Assembly (NCBI RefSeq): GCF_003675325.1
Contig: NZ_CP033073.1
Location: 3,348,001 to 3,412,000, forward strand
Reading direction: 5' to 3'
Source: Streptomyces dangxiongensis
Lineage (GTDB): Bacteria; Actinomycetota; Actinomycetes; Streptomycetales; Streptomycetaceae
Length of the DNA: 64,000 nt
The translations under genes were made by a program, and so were the position numbers. Shown in pieces: positions 54,697 through 63,583 of the stretch. The stretch's first letter is position 1. Each line of letters begins with the position of its first letter. The notes under the pieces are model-generated. The model was given only the letters and a program-made list of their open reading frames with translations, made no database searches and was not told where the DNA came from.

Positions 54697-54960
54697 GTGA
54701 GTTCCAGCGAGCCCTGACCGAGCCCCCGCCGACCGGCCAGCCCTCAGATACGGGACGAGGGAGGGCTTACCCTCCTCGACAGCGGCCGCGTCCACGATCA
54801 CGCCCGGTGTCGGCAGACCCGTCCGCAGGAAACGGCCGCGCACCCGATGCTCGTAGTTCGAGGTCACCAGCGAGCCACCCGGTAGACCTCGTCCGCATCC
54901 AGCCCGTACCGCTCCGCCCAGGTTGCCCAGACCCTGCGCTGGTTCACCGGTCACGCGTTG
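54691..54960 (-). pseudogene. HAD-family phosphatase remnant
   Basis: A short minus-strand frame reads LVTSNYEHRVRGRFLRTGL, PTPGVIVDAAAVEEGKPSLV PYLRAG, resembling the second half of HAD phosphatases (VVTS-NYE then D-GKP). Upstream, another frame supplies QRRVWATWAERYGLDADEV, so a frameshift separates the two. The N-terminal DxDGT motif and the start are missing. It ends at TAA inside the 56-base repeat. Confidence 0.5.
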
Positions 54961-55073
54961 ATCATGTCAGGCAGCGAACAGGCACTCACGGGACAGCCCT
55001 TGGCTGGCCGTGAGTCGAGGTTCCGGCAGGTAGCGGGCCGGGGCCCCGGCGGGTGGGGACAGTACGGGGCGGA

Positions 55074-55731
55074 TCACCCGGTCGCGTGGGCGACCGTGAT
55101 GTGGCGGTTCGGGCCCGGGGCCTGAAGTTCGTCGAGCACGGCCACCGCCAGGTCCTCCGCGCTGATCCAGGAACGGCCGTCCGCGTCGGTGAGCAGGGTG
55201 TCGGTGCCGCGGCGGTAGCGGCCGGTCCGGGAGCCGGGTTCGAGGAGGGCCGGCGGGCTCAGGTAGACCCAGTCGGCGGTGGCGTGGGCCTGGCAGGTCC
55301 TGAGCTGGGCTACGCCGGCCGCGGCGGTCGTCGTCACCTCCGGGGGCACGTACGCCGGGTTGTCGGCCACGAGCAGGCCGGGGTCGCCGGGGCTGCGCAG
55401 GGCACCGGCGCCGCCGGTGACCAGGACGCGGATGCCCAGGCGCGCGGCCCTCGTCCAGCACCGTACGGGTGGCGTCCACCAGGAAGTCCCGGTCGGCGGG
55501 GAACGTCCGTACCGCCAGGACGACCGCCTCCGCCCCCGAGTCCGCCAGGGCCCGGCGTACGGCGTCCGGATCGCTCACGTCCACCGCGACCGAGGGCACG
55601 GCCGGGTCCTCGCCCGTCGGCTTGCGGGACAGGGCGAGCACCCGGTGTCCGCGCGTCCGGGCCTCGTTCACCACCCGGCTGCCGACCATTCCGGTGGCGC
55701 CGAGTACCGCGATCGTCTTGTGCGTCCTCAT
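55074..55731 (-). pseudogene. NAD(P)-binding oxidoreductase, frameshifted
   Basis: From ATG 55731: KTIAVLGATGMVGSRVVNEA (Rossmann GATGxxG), then ALSRKPTGEDPAVPSVAVDV and AVVLAVRTFPADRDFLVDAT. After TVLDEG the frame is lost; removing one base from CCC at 55448-55450 restores AARLGIRVLVTGGAGALRSP and the rest (RSWISAEDLAVAVLDELQAP) to the stop at 55074. Intact length would be about 218 residues, a NmrA/SDR-like epimerase-type protein. Divergent from the LysR gene, its probable regulator. Confidence 0.75.
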
Positions 55732-55884
55732 CGGGTCCGTCCCCCTGGTTGTCGGGTCGTGAGAAGTCGTCCTGCCGTCCCTGTCGTGTGGTCGCGGCGG
55801 GAGGCACGGGTGAAGTCTCCGTTCCGTCGCGCATGCAGGCAACGCATGGTTGTGATCGCAAGGATGAGCCTCGACCATAGGTCG

Positions 55885-56776
55885 ATGGATCTTCAACAGC
55901 TGCGGTATGCCGTCGCCCTCGCCGAGACCCGTCACTTCACCCGCGCCGCCGAGCGCTGCGGTGTGGTGCAGTCGTCTCTCAGCCATGGGATCGCTGCCCT
56001 GGAGCGGGAGTTGGAGGTGACGCTGTTCGCGCGGTCCAGCCGGCGGGTCGAACCGACCGGTGCCGGGGAGGCGTTCGTGGTCCGGGCGCGCGCGTGCCTG
56101 GCTGCCGCCGACCTCGCGGTGGCCGACGCCGTCGCGGCGACCGGGGTGCTGCGGGGGCGGCTCGCCGTCGGGGTGATCGTGACCACCGCCGCCGTCGACG
56201 TACCGGAGCTGCTCCAGCGTTACCGCGGCCGGCATCCTCAGGTGCGCGTCGCCCTTCGGTCCGGGCGCAGCGACGAGCTGGTGGCGGCGGTCCGCGACGG
56301 TGAACTGGACGTCGCCTTCCTCGGGTTGCCGGAGGGGGAGCTGCCCGCCGGTGTGGAGTACGTCGCCCTCGATCACGACGCGCATGTGCTGGTGGTGCCG
56401 TCCGCGCACCGGCTGGCCGGCGCTTCACGGGTGACGCTGCGGGAGATCGCCGGGGAGACGTTCGTGGACTTCGTGGCCGGGACGCCCCGGACGGGCCCAG
56501 TCGGACCAGGCGTTCACCGCGGCCGGGCTGGTCCGCGACGTCGCGTACGAGGTCGGTGTCGTGGAGCTGATCACCCGGCTGGTCGCGCGGGGGCTCGGGG
56601 CCGCGCTGCTGCCGTCGGCGTTCGTCCGGCCGGTGGCCGCCGCCGATCCGGGGCTGGCGCTGGTCCCGGTGGCCGACGGGCCGCGGCGCGTGGAGCACCT
56701 GGCGTGGAGCCGCTTCAATCCCAGCCCGGCCGCCCTGGCGATGCTCGATGTCCTCGGGGTACGGCGGCCGGCGTGA
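55885..56776 (+). pseudogene. LysR-family regulator, frameshifted
   Basis: The N-terminal helix-turn-helix DLQQLRYAVALAETRHFTRA, AERCGVVQSSLSHGIAALER and about 200 residues are intact. At 56484-56487 (CCCC) one extra base breaks the frame after VAGTP. The other frame resumes QSDQAFTAAGLVRDVAYEVG and ends LAMLDVLGVRRPA at TGA 56774. A perfect dyad CGACC-ATA-GGTCG lies just upstream of the ATG, a likely autoregulatory or promoter-proximal site. Intact length would be about 297 residues, normal for LysR. Confidence 0.75.
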
Positions 56777-57666
56777 CCGTGGCGGTCAGGCGGGGGTGGG
56801 TGGGGGTGGGCCTCGGGCACGTGGTCGTGCTCGCCAGCAGGCGCAGGGCCGCGTCGGACGGGGTGCCCGGTTCGGCCGTGTACGTGATGAGGCGCTGGCC
56901 CGCCGGACCGGGCAGGCACAGGTTCTCGAAGCTCAGGCGCAGCGCGCCGACCGCCGGGTGGTGCAGGGACTTGCCGCCCGAGGCGCAGGTACGGACCGGA
57001 TGCCGGGCCCACAGGGCGGTGAACTCGTCGCTTGTGGATGGAGAGCCCGCCGATCAGCTCGGCCAGGGCGCGGTCGTCGGGGTGCCGGCCCGCGACCAGG
57101 CGCAGGGAGGCGACCGCGAGGTGGGCCTCCTCCTTCCGGTCGGCGTACAGGTTCCGGTACCGCTCGTCCAGGAACAGCATCCGTACCAGGTTGGGCCGGT
57201 CCGCCGGAGCGTCCGGGGCCTCGCGGGGCAGGTGGGCGGCGAGCAGCGCGTGGCCGAGCGGGTTCCAGGCGAGGACGTCGCCGCGCCGGTCGAGGATGAG
57301 CGCGGGTACGTCCGTCATGGCGGCGAGCAACTGACGGGCCGACGGGGTCGCGTGCTCGGCGCGGGGCCCGCCGGTGCGGCGCCCGGTGGCCGGGCGGGCC
57401 AGGTCCTTCAGGTGGGCGGTCTCGTCGTCGGTGAGCCGCAGGGTGCGGGCGACCGCCTCCAGCACGGAGTCGGAGACGCCGGCCGCGCGGCCCTGTTCGA
57501 GGCGGGTGTAGTGGGTGATGCTGACGCCCGCCAGCAGGGCCAGTTCCTCGCGGCGCAGTCCGGCGACCCGGCGGCGGCCCGGCGCGGTCGCGATGCCGAC
57601 GTCCTCCGGCCGCAGCGCGCCACGGCGGGATTTGAGGAAGTCTCCCAGCTCGGACAGGGCGTCCAT
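56715..57666 (-). pseudogene. XRE (MmyB-like) regulator, frameshifted
   Basis: From ATG 57666: an XRE helix-turn-helix (RRVAGLRREELALLAGVSIT, HYTRLEQGRAAGVSDSVLEA) and the MmyB-type ligand domain (ALILDRRGDVLAWNPLGHAL). After ELIGGLSIH an extra base (TT at 57032-57033 on the plus strand) shifts the frame; the other frame resumes SDEFTALWARHPVRTCASGG and runs on to a stop at 56715. It faces the MFS gene, which it may have controlled. It overlaps the LysR 3' end. Confidence 0.72.
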
Positions 57667-57857
57667 GCGTGCCTCCGGGGGGGGTCGGGCGGTCGTGGTC
57701 CATCCTGCCCGCCGGGCCACGGGAACGGGGTGCCCGTGGGTGGTCCTGTGATGACCAGCCTCGCGGCGGGTGGTCAGGAGGCGGGGCTGGCTGGGCCGGC
57801 CGGGGCGGACGAGCGTCGTACCGCGCAACTCCGCCGCACAGAGGGGATCTCCTCGTC

Positions 57858-59270
57858 ATGTCCGTCGCAGTCACACCGTCCGCCGGTACGCCCACGGCCC
57901 TCACCCCACGGCTCCGCCTGGTGCTCGTGCTGCTGCTCGCGGCCCAGTTCATGCTGGCCGTCGACTTCTCCATCCTGAACGTGGCTCTGCCGGTGATCGG
58001 CGCCGGCCTGGGCTTCCCCCTGGCCCACCTCCAGTGGATCGGCACGTCGTTCGCCCTGTGCGCCGCCGGGTTCACCCTGTTGTTCGGCCGGGTCGCCGAC
58101 CTCTTCGGCCGCCGCAGGATCTTCCTGGGCGGTCTCGTCGTCCTCGCCGCGGCCTCGCTGGCGGGCGGGCTGGCGCAGAGCCCCGGGATGCTGATCGCGG
58201 CCCGGGTGTGCCAGGGGCTGGCCACCGCCGCGGTGACTCCGGCGGGTCTGTCGCTGCTGACGACGTCGTTCCCGCAGGGCCCGCTGCGGGAGAAGGCGCT
58301 CGGCCTCAACGGGGCGCTGATGTCGGCCGGTTTCACCACCGGGGCGATCCTCGGCGGCCTGCTGACGGACCTGCTGTCCTGGCGCTGGTCCTTCTTCGTC
58401 AACGTGCCGGTCGCGCTCGCCGTCCTCCTCGTCGCGCCCGCGGTCATCGCCGAGTCACGGCCCGAGGAGCGCCCGAAGCTGGACGTGCCGGGTGCCGTGA
58501 CGGTCACGTTCGGGCTGCTCGCCGTCGTCCTCGGTCTGACGCAGGCCGGCGAACACGGCTGGGGCGCACCGGCCACGCTGGTCCCGCTGGCGGCCGGGGC
58601 CGTCCTGCTGCCGGCATTCCTGGCCGTCGAACGCCGGGTGCCCGCGCCCCTGGTGCCGTTGGACGTGCTCGGGAAGCGGTCGGTGGCGTGGGGCAACGTC
58701 GTCGGGCTGGTCGCGTTCCTGACCGAGACGTCGCTGGTGTTCCTGCTGACCCTCTACCTCCAGGAGGTGCTGGGCTTCTCCCCGTCGGCAGCCGGGCTGT
58801 CGTTCGGCGTGCTGGGCGCGGGGACCGTCGTCGGCGGGTCCGTCGCCCCCCGGCTGATCGGCCGGTTCGGCGCCCCGCGCGCGATCCTGGCCGGCGGTCT
58901 CGTGCAGGCCCTGTTCACGGCGGCCCTGCTCGGGCTCGGCACCGGCCGCTCCTCGCTCTGGCTGCTCCTGGCGGCGACCTTCGCGGGCGGGGTGGGCAAC
59001 ATGCTGGTCATCGTGGGCTTCATGGTCACCGCCACGTCCGGACTGGCCGACCACGAACAGGGACTGGCCACGGGTCTGACGACGATGACCCAGCAGATCG
59101 GCATCACGATGGGCACCCCGGTGATGAGCGCCGTGGCCACCGCCGCGGTGTCGGGTACGGGCGCGGTGGCGGTCCTCGGCGGCCTCCGGACCGCGATCGC
59201 GGTGAACGCTGCCGTCGTCCTCCTCGGCACGCTCACCGGCGGGCTCTTCCTGCGGCGCGGGACGCGGTGA
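57858..59270 (+). CDS. MFS transporter (DHA2-type, probable drug exporter)
   Basis: 470 residues, 14 hydrophobic helices, as in the DHA2 drug:H+ antiporters. Motif A-like loop FGRVADLFGRRRIFLGG follows helix 2, and motif C-like ALMSAGFTTGAILGGLLTD lies in helix 5. The start is ATG 57858 with GAGGGGAT upstream; longer frames are artefacts. Divergent from the damaged XRE regulator (191 bases), a common repressor-exporter arrangement. Substrate not predictable. Confidence 0.9.
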   Translation: MSVAVTPSAGTPTALTPRLRLVLVLLLAAQFMLAVDFSILNVALPVIGAGLGFPLAHLQWIGTSFALCAAGFTLLFGRVADLFGRRRIFLGGLVVLAAASLAGGLAQSPGMLIAARVCQGLATAAVTPAGLSLLTTSFPQGPLREKALGLNGALMSAGFTTGAILGGLLTDLLSWRWSFFVNVPVALAVLLVAPAVIAESRPEERPKLDVPGAVTVTFGLLAVVLGLTQAGEHGWGAPATLVPLAAGAVLLPAFLAVERRVPAPLVPLDVLGKRSVAWGNVVGLVAFLTETSLVFLLTLYLQEVLGFSPSAAGLSFGVLGAGTVVGGSVAPRLIGRFGAPRAILAGGLVQALFTAALLGLGTGRSSLWLLLAATFAGGVGNMLVIVGFMVTATSGLADHEQGLATGLTTMTQQIGITMGTPVMSAVATAAVSGTGAVAVLGGLRTAIAVNAAVVLLGTLTGGLFLRRGTR

Positions 59271-59278
59271 CCTCCCGG

Positions 59279-60025
59279 TCAGGCCGGCTGGAGCACGTCC
59301 GCCAGCCCCGCCTCCTCGAACGCCCGCACCACGTCCTCCCGGCCCTCGGTGAAGTGCGCCCAGCTATCGCAGTGGGCCGCGACCACCCGGCGGGCCCGGA
59401 GGAGCTGGGCTGCGGTCGCGGTGCCCTTGCCGTCGAGGACGAGGAGGGCGTTGTCCAGGACGGGCAGGCGGGGCGCGCCGGCGAAGAGGACGGCGGTGTC
59501 GACGGGGCCGTACCGGACGGCGATCTCCTTGACCAGGTCGAGGGAGGCGTTGTCACCGCTGACGTAGACGGTGGGCAGGTCGGCGGCGGTGAGCAGGAAG
59601 CCGGTGACCTCGCCGACGATCGGCTCGGAGCCCTCGGGGCCGTGCAGGGCGGGCGCCGCGGTGACGGTGAGCGCGCCGCCGTCGGGGCGGGGCAGCTCGA
59701 CGGACTGCCAGGGGGTGAGCGGTTCGGTACGGCCGCCCAGCCGGCCGGCCGCGGCGGGGGTGGTGAACGTGCGGGGCACGGCGGCGAGCAGGGCCCGGCC
59801 GGAGTGGTCGAGGTTGTCGGCGTGCTGGTCGTGGGAGAGCAGGACGATGTCGACGGGGCCCAGTTCGGCGAGGGGGGTGCGGGGCGGGGCGGTCTTGGTG
59901 AGGACCCGGCCGCTGGGCGCCGGGTAGTCGCCGGGGTCGTCGAAGGTCGGGTCGGTGAGGAAGCGCAGACCGCCGTACCCGATGAGAACAGTGGGGCCGC
60001 CGAGGACCTGGACGGGAATCCGCAT
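59279..60025 (-). CDS. Metallo-beta-lactamase-fold hydrolase (UlaG-like)
   Basis: 248 residues. Metal ligands: VDIVLLSHDQHADNLD (His-x2-His-x-Asp), APALHGPEG (third His), and VYVSGDNASL (Asp) with a later His in VVAAHCDSWAHF. This set matches MBL-fold proteins of the UlaG/lactonase-like group. Substrate unknown. The start is ATG 60025 with GAGGTG upstream; it is convergent with the MFS gene (8 bases between the stops). Confidence 0.87.
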   Translation of the reverse strand: MRIPVQVLGGPTVLIGYGGLRFLTDPTFDDPGDYPAPSGRVLTKTAPPRTPLAELGPVDIVLLSHDQHADNLDHSGRALLAAVPRTFTTPAAAGRLGGRTEPLTPWQSVELPRPDGGALTVTAAPALHGPEGSEPIVGEVTGFLLTAADLPTVYVSGDNASLDLVKEIAVRYGPVDTAVLFAGAPRLPVLDNALLVLDGKGTATAAQLLRARRVVAAHCDSWAHFTEGREDVVRAFEEAGLADVLQPA

Positions 60026-60104
60026 GCCATTCACCTCATGGATAGAAAGGATGTCATCCGTGAGAGACGCTAGCCCTTTCTCATGGATGGACGCAAGCTC
60101 TACC
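60026..60104. promoter_or_regulatory. Divergent promoter region with repeated CTCATGGAT
   Basis: This 79-base gap separates the MBL and CGNR genes. CTCATGGAT occurs twice in direct orientation (about 60036-60044 and 60080-60088), with GGATGTCATCC, a palindrome, between them. Such repeats are plausible binding sites for the adjacent CGNR/ABATE regulator. Confidence 0.4.
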
Positions 60105-60851
60105 ATGAGGTACGTGAGTGAGCGCGACGAAGCAGCGGAGACAGCCGAAACGGTCGAGACCGCCGATACGGCCGGGGCACCAAGGGGACCAGGGGCACCC
60201 GGGACTTCGGAGGGTGAGGCCGCAGCGGGGCCGGAGGGCGACCGGGGCCGGCCGCCGCTGCCCCCCGCGCCCGGCGCCGCGCACCACCCCGCGCTCGACC
60301 TCGCCAACACCGAGGTCGCCCTGCCCGGCGGACAGTCGGTGGACTTCCTCGCCACGCCCGCCGCCGCCCGGCGCTGGCTGGTGGACCGCGACCTCGCCCC
60401 CGCCGACGCCGACCTGCGCGAGACCTGCGCGAGCCGGCTGCGTGCCCTGCGCGCACAGATCCGGGCGCTGCTCACCGCCCATGCCGCCGACGCTCCCGCC
60501 CCCCGGGCCGCCCTGGACGCCCTCAACGAAGCGCTCACCCGCGCCCCGGCCGCGTCCCTGCTGCACTGGTCCCCGGAGCGGGGCCTGTACCGGGTGGCCG
60601 CCCATCCCACCACGCAGATCGTGGAGCACGCCCTGGCCGCGCTCGCCGCCGACGCCGCCGACCTGCTCACCGGCCCCGACGCCGAGCGCCTGACCGCGTG
60701 CGGCTCCGCCCCCTGCGACCGCTACCTGCTCCGCCACGGGCGCCGCCACTGGTGCTCCACCCGCTGCGGCGACCGCGCCCGCGCGGCCCGCGCCTACGCC
60801 CGCCGCACCGCCGGCAGCAATACCCACACGGCCCGCACCACGCAGGCATGA
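60105..60851 (+). CDS. CGNR zinc-finger / ABATE-domain protein
   Basis: About 248 residues. After a disordered Ala/Gly/Pro-rich N-terminus of 55 residues, an ABATE (DUF1470) domain (HHPALDLANTEVALPGGQSV, ALRAQIRALLTAHA) is followed by a CGNR-type zinc finger (CGSAPCDRYLLRHGRRHWCS, TRCGDRARAARAYARR; the Asn of CGNR is replaced by Asp here). These are thought to be stress-linked transcription factors. Start ATG 60105; a GTG nine bases later is possible. Confidence 0.85.
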   Translation: MRYVSERDEAAETAETVETADTAGAPRGPGAPGTSEGEAAAGPEGDRGRPPLPPAPGAAHHPALDLANTEVALPGGQSVDFLATPAAARRWLVDRDLAPADADLRETCASRLRALRAQIRALLTAHAADAPAPRAALDALNEALTRAPAASLLHWSPERGLYRVAAHPTTQIVEHALAALAADAADLLTGPDAERLTACGSAPCDRYLLRHGRRHWCSTRCGDRARAARAYARRTAGSNTHTARTTQA

Positions 60852-60903
60852 CCACCGAGCCGTACGGGGACGGTCAGCAGTACGGCGGCGGCCGGAGGGA
60901 CGG

Positions 60904-61734
60904 TCAGCAGTACGGCGGCTGGTTCGTCAGCGACGCCGCGACCCGCATCCACACCCCGAACTGCCGGTACAGCGCGGGCAACCGGTCCGTCGCGCGGACC
61001 GTCCGCGCGTCGTCGGCCGTCACGCCGGGGATGCCGAGCAGGGTGGCGGCGACCGAGGCGGACTGCCAGCGGACGGTGAGCGTGACCTCGGCGGTGGACG
61101 GCTCGGGGCGGGGCGGAGCGGCGGTCAGGGCCCGCGCGACCGTCTCCTCGATGGCCTTGCGTGCCTCCGCCTCCGGCCGCAGCTCGGCCGCGAACCGGTC
61201 CCGGGCGTACTTCACGGGCACGGTGGCGACCGACGCGTCCCACTCCGTCATCTCCGCGCACGCCGCGTCGTCCCCCGTGAGGGCCACCACGGGCACCCCG
61301 AGGGCCGCCGCCGTGGCGTGGGCGAGGCCGATCTCGCCGACCGGGCGGCCGTCCAGCCACATGTCCTCGATCTCGTGCCCCATGAAGCTGTGGCTGAGCA
61401 CGCCCGGTGCGCCGGCCCGGGAGTGGTAGCCGACGCACAGCGCGGCGTCGTACTCCCCGGTCAGGCCCTCCAGCATGCCGAGCCGCTTGGGCCTGCCGCG
61501 CACCAGGCGGACCGCCGGGTGCAGGGCCTCGGGGAGCAGGTTGCGCATCGGTCCGTGGGCGTCGTTGACGAGGATGCCGGCGGCGCCGGCTGCCAGCGCG
61601 CCCCGTACGGCGGCGTTCACGTCCTCGGCCATCATGGAGCGGCCCCGCTCGTAGTCCCGGCCGCCCGGCTGGACGTCGTCGGCGTCGACGAGCCCGGTGA
61701 TGCCTTCCATGTCCGCGCTCAGGTAGATCAGCAC
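60904..61734 (-). CDS. M55 family metallopeptidase (D-aminopeptidase-like)
   Basis: 276 residues of the DppA family, zinc-dependent D-aminopeptidases. Metal and active-site motifs: YLSADMEGITG (Asp-x-Glu), GILVNDAHGPMRNLLPE (DAHG), VGYHSRAGAPGVLSHS and GRPVGEIGLAHA. It probably degrades D-amino-acid peptides from wall turnover. GTG 61734; TAGGGT elements 8-25 bases upstream suggest leaderless transcription. A 21-base direct repeat (60869-60889 and 60899-60919) straddles its stop. Confidence 0.9.
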   Translation of the reverse strand: MLIYLSADMEGITGLVDADDVQPGGRDYERGRSMMAEDVNAAVRGALAAGAAGILVNDAHGPMRNLLPEALHPAVRLVRGRPKRLGMLEGLTGEYDAALCVGYHSRAGAPGVLSHSFMGHEIEDMWLDGRPVGEIGLAHATAAALGVPVVALTGDDAACAEMTEWDASVATVPVKYARDRFAAELRPEAEARKAIEETVARALTAAPPRPEPSTAEVTLTVRWQSASVAATLLGIPGVTADDARTVRATDRLPALYRQFGVWMRVAASLTNQPPYC

Positions 61735-61823
61735 GGCGTCGACCCTAACCGACCCTACGTATTGTAGTTTCCCAACCGCCAGCGGCCACCGGGCTGTTCA
61801 CACGACTGTTCAACGGGGGATCC

Positions 61824-62102
61824 ATGCAGGACATCACGGAAGCGGAGCCCGCCGGGAAGGTCTGTGCGCGCAGTCTCGCGCCGACGCTGACCGTCCTCCT
61901 CGTCAGCCTCGCGATCGCCGCCGTCGGCGTGTACGAGCTGTGCGGCTTCGGCCTGCACAGCCTGGACCGGCGCCCGCACCTGTTCAGCGACGGCCTGGCG
62001 ACCGGCGGGGTGATCGTCGCCACGGTGGCCGCCGGGGCGGCGGTGGGCAACCTGGCCTGGCTGCTGACGGCGGCCCGGCGCGACGGCGGCGATGACGGCT
62101 GA
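61824..62102 (+). CDS. Small membrane protein
   Basis: 92 residues with two hydrophobic segments (LTVLLVSLAIAAVGVYELCG and VIVATVAAGAAVGNLAWLLT) and a short linker. ATG 61824 with GGGGGAT upstream. Family not recognised; conserved membrane proteins of this type are frequent in Streptomyces. The tail is hydrophilic and acidic. Confidence 0.7.
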   Translation: MQDITEAEPAGKVCARSLAPTLTVLLVSLAIAAVGVYELCGFGLHSLDRRPHLFSDGLATGGVIVATVAAGAAVGNLAWLLTAARRDGGDDG

Positions 62103-62137
62103 CTGCGGTCCGCGCGTCGGATCCCGTCAACCCCACG

Positions 62138-63583
62138 TCAACCCCCGCCGCCCCCGCCACCCCCGCTCCGCGTGAGCCCGCCACCGGCCGTGAAGCCGAT
62201 GACGGCGCCGCCGCCCTCCCGACGGAAGGCGAACGGCGCTCCGCCGTGTGCCGTCGCGACCTCGCGCACGATGGACAGGCCGAGGCCCGAGCCCGGCAGG
62301 GAGCGCGCGTCGGCGGCGCGGTAGAAGCGGTCGAAGATGCGGACGAGGTCGCCCTCGGCGATCCCCGGCCCCCGGTCCCGCACCTCCACCCGGACCGCGC
62401 CCGGCCGTGCCGGCCCGGTGACGGCGACCTCGATCGGCGCCCTGCCGTCCCGGTCGAACTTGGCGGCGTTCTCGACCAGGTTGGAGATGGCCCGCTGGAG
62501 CATCCCGGGCCGGCCGTCGGTCGTCGTGTCACCGCTCGTGCGCAGCACGATGTCCCGGCCGGTACGGCGCCGGGCCAGCCCGACCACGTCCTCGGCCAGG
62601 TCGGCGAGGTCCACCCGCTGGGGCGGCTCGCCGTCGGACTGCCCGGCGGCGAGGTCGACCAGCTCGTTGACGAGGTCGGTGAGTTCGCGGGCCTCCTGGC
62701 CGAGGTCGGCGACCAGCTCCTCCCGGGCGTCGGGCGGCAGCTCGTCGATCCGCCGCAGCAGTGAGATGTTCGTCCGCAGCGAGGTGAGAGGGGTGCGCAG
62801 CTCGTGCCCGGCGTCCTGCACCAGGCGCCGCTGGTCCTCCTCGGACTGGGCGAGCCGCCCCAGCATCCGGTCGAAGGCGCGGCCGAGCCGTCCCACCTCG
62901 TCCAGGCCGGCCACCGGCACCTGGATGCCGAGCTGGCGGGTGCGGGCCACGTCCTCCGCGGCCGAGGTGAGGATCACCAGGCGCCGGGTGATGCGCCGGG
63001 CCAGCCACCAGCCGAACAGCCCGGCCGCCACCACGACCGCCGCCATCAGGATCAGCGTGCGCTGCTGCAACGCCCGCAGCAGGTCCTCGGTGTCGCTGAA
63101 CTCCTGCGCGACCTGGACCGCGCCCCGCCCGTCACCGAGCGAGACGGTGGCGATGCGGAACAGGTCCTCGTCGACCCGTACGTCCTTGTGCTGGACCACC
63201 CTCCCGGCCGTCCGCGCGAGGGCCATGGCCCGGTCCCGGGAGGTGACCGGCAGCACCGGGTTGCCGTGGTCCATGATCTGCCCCCGCGCGCCGAGCACCT
63301 GGACGTCGGTGCGGGCGGGGCGGACCAGGTCGTGCCCGGGACGGGAGGAGAAGTCGCCGGGAACCATGTCGTGCTGCCGTACCTCGTCCTGGACGTCCCG
63401 GACGACCTGCGTGAACACCGACTGCTGGTCGACGCGGACGAGCCGCGCGGCGGAGTTGTACGACAGGATGCCGACGAGGATCGTGACGGCGGCGGTGACG
63501 GCCGCGAAGGAGACCGCGAACGTGGTGCGCAGGGAGACCAGCTTCGGCCGGGGCCGGGTCGGCAGCCGCCAGCGGCGTCCCAC
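62138..63583 (-). CDS. Two-component sensor histidine kinase (MprB/CutS-like)
   Basis: 481 residues. A first helix (FAVSFAAVTAAVTILVGILS), an extracellular sensor domain of about 130 residues, a second helix (LILMAAVVVAAGLFGWWLAR), a HAMP linker, the HisKA motif QDAGHELRTPLTSLRTNISL (phosphoacceptor His), the N box SNLVENAAKFD, and G boxes DRGPGIAEGD and GSGLGLSI. A poly-Gly tail ends the protein. The GTG start directly abuts the response-regulator stop (TAGGTG), so the two are co-transcribed. Confidence 0.92.
   Translation of the reverse strand: MGRRWRLPTRPRPKLVSLRTTFAVSFAAVTAAVTILVGILSYNSAARLVRVDQQSVFTQVVRDVQDEVRQHDMVPGDFSSRPGHDLVRPARTDVQVLGARGQIMDHGNPVLPVTSRDRAMALARTAGRVVQHKDVRVDEDLFRIATVSLGDGRGAVQVAQEFSDTEDLLRALQQRTLILMAAVVVAAGLFGWWLARRITRRLVILTSAAEDVARTRQLGIQVPVAGLDEVGRLGRAFDRMLGRLAQSEEDQRRLVQDAGHELRTPLTSLRTNISLLRRIDELPPDAREELVADLGQEARELTDLVNELVDLAAGQSDGEPPQRVDLADLAEDVVGLARRRTGRDIVLRTSGDTTTDGRPGMLQRAISNLVENAAKFDRDGRAPIEVAVTGPARPGAVRVEVRDRGPGIAEGDLVRIFDRFYRAADARSLPGSGLGLSIVREVATAHGGAPFAFRREGGGAVIGFTAGGGLTRSGGGGGGGG

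Noticed and set aside
54840..54960. tRNA gene as attachment site near the 56-base repeat
   Set aside because: A TTCGA-like stretch occurs, but no cloverleaf stems can be formed around it.
60842..61429. Plus-strand frame starting ATGACCACCGAGCCG (MTTEPYGDGQQYGGG)
   Set aside because: The start looks like a Streptomyces Gln/Tyr/Gly-rich N-terminus, but the frame runs antisense through the M55 peptidase gene and codes for nothing recognisable afterward.
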